64,000 bases of DNA from NCBI RefSeq assembly GCF_018143015.1, contig NC_054743.1:27279934-27343933 (forward strand), written 5' to 3'. The stretch comes from Lytechinus variegatus. Taxonomy: Eukaryota > Echinodermata > Echinoidea > Temnopleuroida > Toxopneustidae. Below the pieces are notes generated by a model, which worked only from the letters and a program-made list of their open reading frames with translations, searched no databases and was not told where the DNA came from. Shown in pieces: positions 12,301 through 22,255 of this stretch. The translations under genes and the position numbers were made by a program. Positions within the stretch are counted from its first letter, which is position 1. Each line of letters begins with the position of its first letter.

Positions 12301-14405
12301 CTTTTCGCTGGAAATAGCACCTGTTTAGATTTAACCTTCGGTGTAACATGCATAGGCGGCGGAGCGGGGGGGACGTGTCCCCCCCCCTAAATTTTAGATG
12401 GTAACCTTTTTGATAACCTTTTTTTTTTTTTTTTTTTTTGCTTGTCAATTTTTTTTATGCGTCCCCCCCCCCTTAAATTCACGTGGACCCCTCCTGAAAC
12501 ATGTGTTGTCCCCCCCCCTAATTTTTTTTTTTTTTTTTTTTTTTTGGCTTGTCAAAAATTTTCGGTTAGCAACTACTAAAATTTAGGTTGATAACCTTTT
12601 TTGGGGGCGCTTTTCAATTTTTTTTACCTGTGTCCATCCCAAACTTTCAGGTGGACACCCCCTAAATTTTTTGGCTTCCGCCGCCAATGGTAACATGCGA
12701 TATATGATCAGTAGGTAAATTGCCAATAGTTGGTCTACGTCTGCTTCGTCTAGTCCTTTTCGCCTCATCCCACATAGTCGGTCTAATTCTACTTGACTAA
12801 CACCAGTTCGTCTACTAACCATTTATTCTAAATGCCATTTAGTTTATTTGTCCAATTTCCACTTAGACTATACCCATTTCGTCTAACAGACCTATCCATT
12901 GGTCTAATCTAACACTCTTTATTCTAAAATTAATTTTAAGACACAATGTGACCATAATGATATCCATCTTTTATAATCAAATTAAATAGGATATATTACC
13001 AATTATCGATTTTCAACACAAATCACTTTTTAGTATTTCTATAACTGCCGGCATCACACATCGCCATCAAAGTCTGTATTGCAACTGTGTATTTTTTTTT
13101 GTTCAGTACTTCTTTATAAATGAGAATCTGCATGAATTAGTTCCCAATTGACCGTGTAGAAAAAAATTATTATCATTGTGGCCACAATAAACGGACTTCC
13201 ACTTCGATGATAAATTCTTTAATAAGAATCGGAATCGCAATTATACATTCGGCTGTACGCCAATGATTTAACTTCCTACAGTATTAACGGAGAATATGAT
13301 CCTGCGGAATCAAACACAATTATAATGGATGACCCACTTTAAAATTGCATTGTAAGAATTTGTTTTTCTTTTTTTGTCACACGAAACATTATCAAGGAGT
13401 GCAACTACGAGGTATTTCCAATAAAAAGCACTGAGAGCTTTCTAGACCTTATGAGATCAGTGGGTTTCGTCATTAGACGTTCAGAGGTGAAGCAATCCCC
13501 TTGGGTTGAATGGAAGGAAAGTGATGTCAAAAGTAAGTTCAGAAAGTGGTTTGCATTGTGCATGTTGTGGCCGTACGCAGCGAGGAAGGGGGGGGGGCAG
13601 GGCACTTGCCCTCTAGAAATTTTGAACACTTATTTTATTATACTTTTTTTACTGATAATTGTAAAGAAATATCATCAAAAGTGTGCAAGAAATCCTTCAA
13701 CTTCATTTTGGAAAATGACAAGCTCCGTCACTTTGCTCTCTCGCTTTTGAGTTTCTTCGAAAAAAAATAACGAGTCCTGCCCCCCCTCCCGAAAAAAATT
13801 CTGCTTACGGACATGAGCAGATTCAAAGGCCATGCTGGATATCATGTCCACTTTAGTTTTTTTTTTTTTTTTTGGGGGGGGGGTCATTCCACAGTTTAAC
13901 CTAGATGATACGACATTTGCTCCGTACCTTAGCCTGTACTTAAATGTAATCTGGAATATACACCGGGGTCATTTTAACCACGTATAAGTCAACCATGCAC
14001 CTCGGTCGGCATCATGTGTAACTGAAAGAAATGTTTATAAGATTAGGATAAGCAGAAAAAACTATTTATATGTCGACAAACGTAATCCTCGATCTCGCAG
14101 GAAGACTGCATTTTTTTTGTCTTTATAATTGTTCTACAATGGTTGAATCGATGTAAGCTGAATATGGTTATTTGAATTGTCTCCTAATTGAATTCTATTT
14201 CTCACCATTTATATTTGCAATACACACAGAACAATTGCGTTGCCTATTTTACCCGATAAAGTACATCCCTGCGGAACACCACGATGAATTCATCGATGAC
14301 GTATATAAGCATATGCGTGACGTCACACCTAAGAGAAGTGGCAATGTCTTCTATGGTGACATGGGTAGAAGTGAACACATGACCATTGTGGCTACCAAAG
14401 AATGA
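9193..14405 (+). CDS. SAM-dependent methyltransferase, juvenile hormone acid methyltransferase-like (4 exons, complete)
   Basis: Exons 9193-9379, 11925-12253, 13397-13532 and 14230-14405 join in phase into 828 bp (275 aa plus stop), all with GT-AG introns. The protein is a class I Rossmann methyltransferase: motif I VLDVGCGSG at residues 40-48 (SAM glycine loop), acidic Asp65 in GLDIS after strand 2, QEDAQ near 88-92 (adenine side), LSMTALHW near 108-115 (strand 4 region), and LKPGG near 131-135. Length matches the usual 270-290 aa of JHAMT-like and related small-molecule O-methyltransferases. No signal peptide or membrane segment is seen, so it is probably cytosolic. In insects the family methylates farnesoic or juvenile hormone acid; the substrate in this animal is unknown and the name reflects similarity only. 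The start is the first ATG after a possible acceptor (ctaaaacag, ending near 9180), so a 5' non-coding exon may exist. Every intron carries transposon remnants. Family assignment is strong, substrate weak. Confidence 0.87.
9482..9700. repeat. GGTGTTA-rich MITE-like repeat (copy 1), in methyltransferase intron 1
   Basis: About 219 bp built from ggtgtta and taacacc words in both orientations. It ends gcagtttttacagtgta and contains gaggaccgcaccagttattt and cagggtgtggtcctctatta. Nearly the same order recurs at 17406-17612. Confidence 0.72.
10406..10885. mobile_element. G-rich-ended inverted-repeat element (copy 2), in methyltransferase intron 1
   Basis: It shares long blocks with 4756-5319: gtatgtgccgcgg, ggagggtcctcggaacgggc, gtttgtgaaaacgggggtcc and, near the end, gagtgtaaaaatgggggtcc and ccgcggcacatacc. 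It lacks the nested MITE. Its right end runs into another repeat (T-run, gcttgtcaa, C-run) ending ggtatgccactg at about 10963. Confidence 0.7.
11525..11895. repeat. Foldback-rich stretch with repeated GACTTGGCGAGAT/CTCGCCAAGTCGAC
   Basis: The words cgacttggcgaga, tctcgccaagttgac, cgccaagtcgacatataact and ctcgccaagtcgacg recur in both orientations, just before exon 2 of the methyltransferase. This can form several hairpins in the intron 1 transcript. Confidence 0.65.
11618..11700. repeat. Partial GGTGTTA-type repeat end
   Basis: acaacaaaaactgtagtgtt and aaccggtgtacatata mirror the end of the 9482/17406 family. The same start appears at 16872-16905 (cagcaaaaactgtggtgtta). Confidence 0.5.
11925..12253 (+). 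CDS. Methyltransferase exon 2 (core of the Rossmann fold)
   Basis: The acceptor tttctcgcag ends at 11924. The exon encodes residues 63-172, from GLDISPGMIEYAK to HAQWGQYLQ, and includes the LKPGG turn. The donor is CAG|GTATTT at 12254, phase 0. It is the largest exon and has no stop in frame. Confidence 0.88.
12351..12689. mobile_element. hAT-type non-autonomous element, 339 bp, in methyltransferase intron 2
   Basis: GTAACATG occurs at 12343-12350 and 12690-12697, an exact 8-bp duplication. The ends are CATAGGCGGCGG and, inverted, CATTGGCGGCGG. The interior repeats a module of C-run, aaattt, ggtaacctttt, T-run and gcttgtcaa. It starts about 97 bp after the exon 2 donor. Confidence 0.82.
12715..12915. 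repeat. Degenerate 'gtctaat..cca(t)tt' minisatellite-like repeat (copy 1)
   Basis: Repeated phrases such as ttcgtctactaaccattta, ccatttcgtctaac and attggtctaatc. The same phrases fill 18070-18475. Unit length varies, about 12-20 bp. Confidence 0.6.
13397..13532 (+). CDS. Methyltransferase exon 3
   Basis: It encodes ECNYEVFPIKSTESFLDLMR and onward, to residue 217 plus one base. The donor is A|GTAAGT at 13533. The acceptor is taken as tatcaag|GAG at 13397. It follows a T-rich tract at about 13363-13376, and a competing AG three bases downstream would drop one residue. The phase (0 in, 1 out) fits its neighbours. Confidence 0.8.
14230..14405 (+). CDS. Methyltransferase exon 4 (C-terminus)
   Basis: The acceptor tacacacag ends at 14229. 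The exon encodes residues 218-275 and ends GDMGRSEHMTIVATKE before TGA. The phase is consistent with exon 3. A transposon fragment begins about 80 bp after the stop. Confidence 0.87.
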
Positions 14406-14479
14406 CGCTTTCAAGTTTTTGACCTGACTGACACAAATGTATCCATCGGTTTGTTACGCATTTAATTATCACACCTCTG

Positions 14480-14692
14480 TCATATAGGCCTTCATACAAA
14501 AGAAATAGCGAGTGGGGGATACCGGCAGTCATTATTTGCATATAACTGTTGTGTGAAATTAAGCGAAATAAAAAAATCCGTCATGACTTTCTTATTCTAC
14601 CTCCGATTTTGATGAAATATCTAGCGTTATGCTTGTGTGATTTTTTTAAATTCAAAACAACTTTGTGTTGGGGGTGGACTTGTCCTTTAAGA
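14480..14692. mobile_element. Right-half fragment of family A, just after the methyltransferase stop
   Basis: It matches the right arm of 7185-7783: acaaaagaaatag, catataactgtt, ttgatgaaat and ggtggacttgtcctttaa at the end. The left arm is missing. Confidence 0.7.
14567..14572 (+). terminator. Candidate polyadenylation signal for the methyltransferase, inside a transposon fragment
   Basis: AATAAA lies 162 bp after the TGA at 14403-14405, within the half-copy of the long-inverted-repeat family at about 14480-14692. Other weaker signals lie further on (for example aattaaaag near 14775). Confidence 0.3.
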
Positions 14693-14699
14693 GGGAGTT

Positions 14700-16399
14700 A
14701 TCGAATTGTATTTTTCTGTCTTGTTGTGATATACACGTGATTTTCTGTAGCGGATGAATTCAGAACAAATGCCAATTAAAAGATTTTGTGTCTCTAAGGG
14801 TTTGTTTTTTGCAATTCCATTATAATTATCCAAGGCAAATTATGATTAAAGTCTTATGGCCTGCATGCCATAAATTCCGTAATATAAGATATCATTTGAA
14901 GCAAGGAATTAGAAAAATGTATGCTCCAGTCTTGCCAGTAATTCACATGTATTTACATATTTTATACAAATACAGTATATATAGATTAGAAGATATGATT
15001 TATCTATGTCAGGTAATAATTAAAGGACCATGACAATTTTACTTCCCAAATTTATGTATGAAAATAATCTTATATTATATTTTGTTTTGCACATGATATG
15101 CTTTCTGAATATTTTGTTTCATTTATTGTTTCTACAACTTTTCATAGATTATACTCAATAACAAAGAAAATACAATAATAAAAAAATGTGAACAAGGTTG
15201 TATTTGCTGTAACAAAATATTTCAAAAAGGTTGCAGGGGTGCTTAGCTTGACTTTGTGGCAACCTCGGAAAACAATAAGAAATTATAGTTAACAATACCA
15301 TCTTAGTGTATAAGAGTGCGGGCGCAGAGTGAAAGGGGGGGGGGCTGAGGTAGTCTGCTGGGCAAACCCTTCACTCGAAACAAGGGTCTGAATGTACTCT
15401 TGCCTTGTGTACTGAAGGCTCTCTCGCTCAGTATTGGAACAGCAAGTTTTGTATGTGCTAGTCTTCGCGTGGAGGCACACTTGTTGATCAAAGTTCCAAT
15501 AAGGGTCTGTGCCTGCAGACTTGGGTTGAGGAGGGAAAGAAACGCATGATCCTCACAGTGTATTTTTCGTGTTTTTTTTTTCTTTTTCAAAAAGCCTTGT
15601 GTTTCAGTTAAAAAAGAAAAAGAATATATTTTCATTAGATTCAGTGAGTATCTATGAAGAAGTAATTTCTTAATTCCTTCTTATCTTGTCTGTTTTAACA
15701 AGCTTTTGGACAAGAGTTAAAAATCAGAAATGAACTCTGGTATGTGAAACGAAAACGTAAAATCGTTACACTAATCTCGTTTGTTTGTTGGTTCGTTTTT
15801 TTCCCCCCTCTCTTTCTTTTACTTTTTTTGTGTATGGGTGTTTTTGTTTTTTCTATCTATTCTCATGCTTTTTTTGCTGTTGTCAATGTAATACTTTGTT
15901 TAGCTTTAGAGTAGAGGGGGGGAGGTTCGACCGAGAAGATACATAATAAATTCTATCATTCAGTTAATTTGACCCGCTTGCTTAGCTGATTTTTAAATGT
16001 TATGTTATCTTTTCTAATTGCTCCGCTACAAGGTCATCGAAAATGTCATTTTCTATAATGTTATTTGACTTTGTGTATACTCAGATGCAATCATTTTCTT
16101 ATATTATTTTCTATAATATTTTCCATACTATGTATGTATGAACTTGAAGTGAATAATAAATTAATAATAAACACAACTACTAAACAAAGCATCAGCTAAT
16201 GTACCCATGATCCTGGCAAGTGAAAGTACAATTTCAAATAGAAATGCAGAAAAGAAATCATTGAAGGGGCCTTCTTGCTCAACTATTGACTTTTCTAAAT
16301 TTACATTACATAAACGATAAAGGCAATCTAAATAAAATAAATTGTAGAGCACTTAAGTTGGTAACAAAGTTTATGCGACAAAATGAGTTTTCGTATCGA
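14700..16399. other. Intergenic stretch after the methyltransferase
   Basis: Apart from repeat F at 15.35-15.53 kb and T-rich runs near 15.8 kb, I see no coding sequence or ordered repeat. Confidence 0.5.
15348..15528. repeat. Interspersed repeat F (copy 2)
   Basis: About 180 bp, aligned end to end with 3057-3232, including cacttgttgatcaaagttcc and agggtctgtgcctgcagac. Flanked on the left by a G-run. Confidence 0.65.
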
Positions 16400-16850
16400 G
16401 ATTCAGAACGCTTTTAAGAAATGTACTGCCAAATTCCGCCCATGGCAAAGAGCAACCAAGAAGTCTTTGTCGAAGAAGTTGTGAATCAAAACAGCAGTTC
16501 TGGGGACCGTTTCATCAACATTTTTGTCCGACAAGTTGTCAGATCTGACATCTTTCCTTGATTCTGATTGGCTGAGAGGCACTGTTACTATAGTAACTGT
16601 CGGATAAAATGGGACTTGTCGGATGAAACGTCTGACAAGTCCTTTCATGAAACGCTCCCCCGTCCTCGGCTCTGGACGAACGACATATTTGCAATTTTTC
16701 GTCTGCTCCGAAACTAATATAGGACGAAACTGCTGTTCCGATTCACATATTTTTCGACCAAAAACCTTCTAGCTGTTCATTGTCATTTGACGGGCATTTT
16801 GAATATGTTTACGGTGTGCTTGAATTCGTCGTGCTTCTTGGGATCGAAAA
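16400..16850. mobile_element. Host repeat E (copy 1), interrupted by a 158-bp MITE
   Basis: Shared with 45235-45681 and 25299-25526: aagtctttgtcga, cagcagtt, ctctggac(g/a)aacgacatat, ttcgtc, gacgaaactg, tgttccg and a right end like attcgtcgtgcttcttg. Confidence 0.55.
16502..16660 (-). mobile_element. 158-bp MITE family (GGGGA..CGTTTCAT), inserted in a host repeat
   Basis: Opposite orientation to the copies at 29052 and 39881. It contains ccgacaagttgtcagatctg, gattctgattggctgag and the palindrome gttactatagtaac, and ends catgaaacgctcccc. It interrupts a host repeat spanning about 16400-16850. Confidence 0.72.
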
Positions 16851-16904
16851 CTCACTATTATGGTGTGTTGTACACAGCAAAAACTGTGGTGTTAACCGGT
16901 GTTC

Positions 16905-17400
16905 ATATACCCTTTTACGCAGAATTTTCTTAGCCCCGGACTATCGCGAACCCCGAATTGTTATTGCTAACCCCGGATAAGGAATGCTTTCTTTTCACAT
17001 ACGAAACTCGCTCGCTAACCCCGGACTAGTGGTTTTTGTCGATCATTCGTAGTACAAGTACTTCACTCATACCCTTTTTACACAATTTAAATTAAATTTC
17101 CTTAACCCCGTACTATAGGTGGGGCTAAATTGCCATTTAGCCCCACCTATAGTATGGGGTTATAAGCTTAGCCCACTTTCGTTTTACACTAGCGATCTTA
17201 ACCCCGTACTATCGCTCTTAGCACCGCAATTACTGGGACAACCCTGCTTTTTTGCAAGGCCAAATAATCCCGTACTAAAGGTGAGGTTAGCCCACTTTGC
17301 AAATATGCTGTGTAAAAAGAAAGTGGGCTAAGCTTAACCCCGTACTATAGGTGGCCCACCTATAGTACGGGGTTAAGGAGATTTAGCGTGTGTAAAAATT
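16905..17400. repeat. TTAACCCCGTACTATAGG repeat block with strong hairpins
   Basis: The words ttaaccccgtactata, ttagccccggactatcg and acccttttacac recur. Two hairpins stand out: 17103-17162 (60 bp, arms about 28 bp) and 17334-17376 (43 bp, perfect 21-bp arms around one base). Confidence 0.7.
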
Positions 17401-17405
17401 GTAAA

Positions 17406-17612
17406 AGAGGACCACACCAGTTATTTTACACCGGTGTTAAATTGGTGGTGTTAGTTTTAAACCTATAGGTGTTATTACAAAACCTATGGTTGGTACATTT
17501 ACACACTTTGGTGTTATGTTCAACCTCTAGGGTGTTATTTTAACACCTCAGGGTGTCGTCCTCTATTAACACCAATTGATGTCAGTTTTAACACCACAGT
17601 TTTAACAGTGTA
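17406..17612. repeat. GGTGTTA-rich MITE-like repeat (copy 2)
   Basis: Same layout as 9482-9700: gaggaccacaccagttattt, cggtgttaaattggtggtgt, ctcagggtgtcgtcctctat and cacagttttaacagtgta. The two copies look close to each other. Confidence 0.72.
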
Positions 17613-17741
17613 ATCGAAACTTTTTGTAATGGGCCCCGGTTTTAAATTTTGATCTGAACACGAATAGGCAAAATCATAAATTAAAAATGATCTTGGAATT
17701 TTGTTTCACATAGGGGTTGGGTTCTAAAAAGGAAAAGAATG

Positions 17742-17765
17742 ATTGAGAGAGAGAGAGAGAGAGAA
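17742..17765. repeat. (GA)n microsatellite
   Basis: gagagagagagagagagaga, about 24 bp. Confidence 0.85.
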
Positions 17766-18069
17766 CCAATATAACATAGAAAAATTTGGGTTGGTCTTCG
17801 AGATCAGTATCAGCAAATATTTTTGCAATGTCGTATGGTTTTCATTTCATGTTTATACTTCCTCGTACATGTTGTACAGATTCATCCTGGATTCGTCCAA
17901 AGAACAGATGTGCAAACGATCATAATTAATAAAAAAATTGTACTTAAAATACCCGTGTTAGTAATTCCACTTGTCATTGTTATTTCAAGGTACGTTATGT
18001 CCGGATTCACTTTTCTTATGACGTCATTGTAAAGAGACTGAGCCCGGTGATCGTGTAGTAAATTGCAAA

Positions 18070-18475
18070 TTCGTCCACCGTCAACTCGTCCACTCACCAC
18101 ATGGTCTACCCTCATTTAGTCTAATGCCATTCCGCCTATCAACATTTCGTCTAAAAACCATTTGGTTCAATCATCACTTCGCCTAATCACCAATTCGTCT
18201 TTTACCATTTCGTCTAATAACCAGTTGGTCTAATACCCATTTCCTTTTAATTCAGTTTGTACAATTAACACTTTAGTTTAATTAGACCAATTAATAAATG
18301 GACTAAATGGCTATTGGACCAACTGGTTATTAGAGGGAATGGCATTAGACGAGATGAAAGTAGACAATATTGTGAGTAGACGAACTGATGATAGACAAAA
18401 TTATGGTAGACGAGTTGGCAATTGGACTAAATGGCATTAGACATGTAAGACGAATTGGAAATAAACCATCATGGT
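18070..18475. repeat. Degenerate 'gtctaat..cca(t)tt' minisatellite-like repeat (copy 2), inverted about its middle
   Basis: The left half reads tcgtctaataaccagttggt, the right half the inverse (agacgaattgg, ggaccaactggttattagag). The switch is near 18270, making an imperfect foldback of about 400 bp. Confidence 0.65.
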
Positions 18476-19369
18476 GATCGAGTGTGGAGGGTTTGGCATA
18501 AAAACCGCGAAACTTGCTTCTCTCAGCTCTCTGCACTACTTTCAGCTTCAAATCAGTTTATTTGCACAAGAGGTATTGCAACGAATAATAAATGCAGGCC
18601 TTATTTTATGAACATGGGATCCATGATTGTGAACTTCAATGCATTGTTCAGTGTTTGTTTGCAAGCATTTTGGTGATACAAAACAACCTTTGCACAAATA
18701 TATTGAAATTTGGAAAAAAAACCACACACACTATTATACTACCTGTACTACATCATTCAATCCAACCAGGTGATAATAAATAGTGTATATAGATCCATGA
18801 CACGACATTAATGACATATATTTTTAAACGTTATCAATGTTGTTTTTTTTTGCTATAACAGACCGTTTACATGGTTTACCAACGTATTTCAATTACAAGG
18901 ATATATTCCTCGAGAGAGAAACAACTCTTAACTGGAAAGGGCCTGGTTAAAACTAGTTTGTAAGCTACTTGGAATAGTTCATTCATTCATTCATTTATTC
19001 AATTTTTCCAACAAAATTAAGAATTAATTAATTAGTTTCACATAATTAAGATATTTGCCGACTCGTCATAATGAGCTATGTCAACCGCAATGAAGTTAAT
19101 TCATCGAGTAACATCTGAGCCTCTTAAGAAGTACTTGAAATGTAACTTATGTAAGTTGTTGTTTCACTCCTGGAACTTGAGACTTTATTTATTCACTTGC
19201 ATTGTTTTCTTACTTTTTTAATCTGTTTCTACGGCAATTCGATACCTTCTAGCACATCAATGATGTGGAGCTCATCCGGCATCTCGCAACGAAATTTAAC
19301 ACTATTTTAATTTCAGCCCAGTTGACACTGTAGTGAATTATACTGGTGACATAAATTGAGGATATAGAA

Positions 19370-20130
19370 TTGAAATTGATGAAGAAATGACATAGAAGCA
19401 TTTTTTGTGATCTATGAATAAATTTCATATAAATTAAGCATAAATAACTTTCTAGTCAAAATTTCTTAACTCTGTGTAGAACCTTGGTAAACCTCAAGTA
19501 GCTCGCAGATGGAACAAAAATAATCAAAATCAATTGACAAATAAATAAGTAATTTTGGGGGAGTTTTGAAAATATATGAATAAATTAGCATATTTAATGA
19601 ATTTCAAAATTCTGTGTTGAAATTTTGTATCACCACCTCGAGCTATTATATAAAGCAAACAAAATTGACATTGATCAACAAATGAAGAAGAAAAACCATT
19701 TTTTGTGATTTATGAATATATTTCGCATAAATTAGCATAAGTCATTTTCTACTGAAAATTTCAAAATTCTGTGTAGAAGTTTTGTGAACCTCATGAAGTT
19801 CTACCAGATGGAAGAAAAAAAAATCAAAAATCGGTCAACAATTAAAGAAGAAAAAGCAATTTATGTGAATTTTTAAAAGTATGAATGAATTAATTTCGCA
19901 TTAGCACAAAATTGTTGTGGTCAAAATTTTAAAATTCTGTGTAGAAGTTTGGTGATCCTCATAAAGTTCTACCAGATGGAAGCAAAAAATTCCTGATCGG
20001 TCAACAAATAAAAAGAAGAAGCATTTTTTGTGAATTTTGAAAAATGCGCATAAATTAGCATATTTAATGAATTTCAAAATTCTGTGTAGAACTTTTGAAT
20101 TCCCCACCTAGTGCTATCATGATTATAAAG
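19370..20130. repeat. Tandem array, about five units of 140-170 bp
   Basis: The marker ttctgtgt(a/t)gaa, or close variants, falls at about 19471, 19611, 19768, 19936 and 20091. Each unit also holds gcattttttgtgaattt, cataaattagcata and ctcat(g/a)aagttctaccagatgg. AT-rich and diverged. Confidence 0.75.
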
Positions 20131-21797
20131 CAAACAAAATTTAAACCGGACTTCAAATGGCGAAGAAGTAGCATTTGAAATTGTAAAATAAATAAAACAA
20201 ATTTTACCCATGTATTCATCCATAAAATCATTGGTTCAAATAAAGAATTTCGTTATCATCTAATTTGATAAGTGTTTTATAGAGTGTTATATACCCAGAA
20301 TCCCAGAAATGAAGGGTCTGCAACCTGCAAATAGAAAATCCTTGTATAGGCCTATCCTGTTACATTTCCGCTATGGTGAGATTGATTACAATAAAAATTG
20401 TCTGACAAGACAGTGATGAACTGTTTATTACTATTTTATTCATTTATTTATGAACTTAAAAAAAAAATCACATCTCTCACCCACATCTACTCATCTACTA
20501 TCTCTCGACCAGTCTAACAATGTTTATATCATTTTTGTTTTATATCATTAGATGAAGGCCTGTATGCGCTCATACATGTATAAGCACACATGAGTGAGTG
20601 TGCGTGCTTTATCTATATTGTCTGTATAGGTTCATTGTAATTATTTCGACCACTTTACTTTGTTGTGTTGAAAATGAAATAAACAAACTGAATTAAGAGA
20701 TTCGGTTTCCTGCATGGGGAATAATTACGTTTGAAGAGATTTGGTTTCAATTGCTGCTCGTTTTGTTGTACAGAAACGGAATCATACTGGATTGCATGAA
20801 AGTTAAACCTCTGTGTCAATATGTATTGATAATTTTTGTTTAGTTGAATTAAGAACTATGGACAGAAGGGATATATTCTTAGGATTACCTGTAAATTATA
20901 AATAAAAGAGTTATGTTATTTTATCTATTAAATATGCAATTTTTAATTCCAGAGCCGAGGGCCGGGTATCCACATTCATCAAAATACAAAAATATATCAC
21001 GGGTTGTATAGAGGAAGAAAGTTGCCTGGCAACGAGGTCAGGCAGGTTCAGTTTACATTTACAGAAATGGGATGAATTGTAGGTGAATAAAGATTTGAGT
21101 GTGAACAGGTAGGATGTTTCTAGTGTGGTGCGAGTGTGAATCGTGGTGTGACTGTTGGTGATTGATTTTTTACTAGTTATTTTCAATTTCCCCCCTCTCT
21201 TGTATCAATCTGATTTGCAGATTCTTTTTGTTTTTACCCTATTTCGCGAAAAATTCAAATGTTCATAAACATATTTGTATATACAAGGATGTTTGCTCAT
21301 GTGTGTGTATGTTTGGACTTTGGAGTGTGTCTGTTGTGTATAATTATGTAAATGAATGTTGTAGCTCGATGTAAAATTCAATTAGGGATGCAATGATAAT
21401 TATGTTGGTTTTCTCTGCAAATCATTCAATTTGATTATCATTAAGTTACAGAGAGGGTTGGGGCACAGTTTACTTTTTAGGTATAAAAGTGCATTTTTAA
21501 TGCATTTCATTCCATCCTTATTTGCGTCAGTTTTTTGGTAAATATTTTGTATATTCTTGTTTATATAAACTGAATGTATGTAGATTTTGTTGTATTTATC
21601 TTGAGTTTATGTAAAACATTGGAATGAAATCCTTAATAAGAACATGTTAAAAAAAGTGTGCATAATATACTTCCTTACTCTTTTTCACCCCCTTTACCTC
21701 TCAGAATAGTTTACTTGATAGATGGCGCAAAAAATTATCAATTTATATACGGGTATATCCATCTATATGTATGTATGTAGGTTTCTGTATATCTATC

Positions 21798-21835
21798 TAT
21801 CTATCCATCTATTTATCTATCTATCTATATGATCT
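21798..21835. repeat. (ATCT)n microsatellite
   Basis: Repeats of atctatct with small interruptions. A (GATA)n counterpart lies at 4399-4430. Confidence 0.85.
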
Positions 21836-21983
21836 AAAATAATCTATATCTCTTCAATTCATCTTTTGTAACTCGTCAGGCTTATACGATAACGTTTCCG
21901 CTTGCACTGACTATCCAAATCAATCGAAATACAACTTTAAAAATATGATGCTTCGTCTCTCACTAGCATAAACTATCAAGTGG

Positions 21984-22255
21984 AGCGTTGTGGCCCAGTG
22001 GATTAGTCTTCGGACTTTGAAACAGAGGGTCGTGGGTTCGAATCCCAGCCATGGCGTAATTTCCTTCAGCAAGAAATTCGTCCACGTTGTGCTGCACTCG
22101 ACCCAGGTGAGGTAAGTGGGTACCTGGCAGGAATTTATTCCTTGAAATGCCACCGCGCTGTAAAAGGCTGCGGTGCTAAAGCCAGGGTAATAATATCCAA
22201 TGAAGCGCATAGGGACGCATTTGGCAGTGATATGCGCTATATAAGCATGTTGGTA
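21984..22255 (+). repeat. tRNA-derived SINE (copy 1)
   Basis: tRNA-like head with box A tggcccagtgg and box B gggttcgaatccc, then a body (tccttcagcaagaaatt, ctgcactcgacccaggtgag, agtgggtacctgg) and a short attatt-type tail. The head is not a usable tRNA: no 3' acceptor pairing. The same head and body occur at 39402. Confidence 0.8.

Larger units (their letters stand above)
18480..21980. other. Intergenic stretch with tandem array
   Basis: Holds the 19.4-20.1 kb array and short simple repeats. The rest is AT-rich with no recognised gene. Confidence 0.5.

Noticed and set aside
13560-13820. Possible old hAT-like element in methyltransferase intron 3
   Set aside because: The left (gtacgcagcgaggaagg) and right (inverse of ctgcttacggac) ends match only loosely and no target duplication was found.
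22000-22070. Genuine tRNA gene
   Set aside because: A and B boxes are present but the acceptor stem does not close, and the same unit recurs at 39.4 kb with a longer body, as a SINE does.
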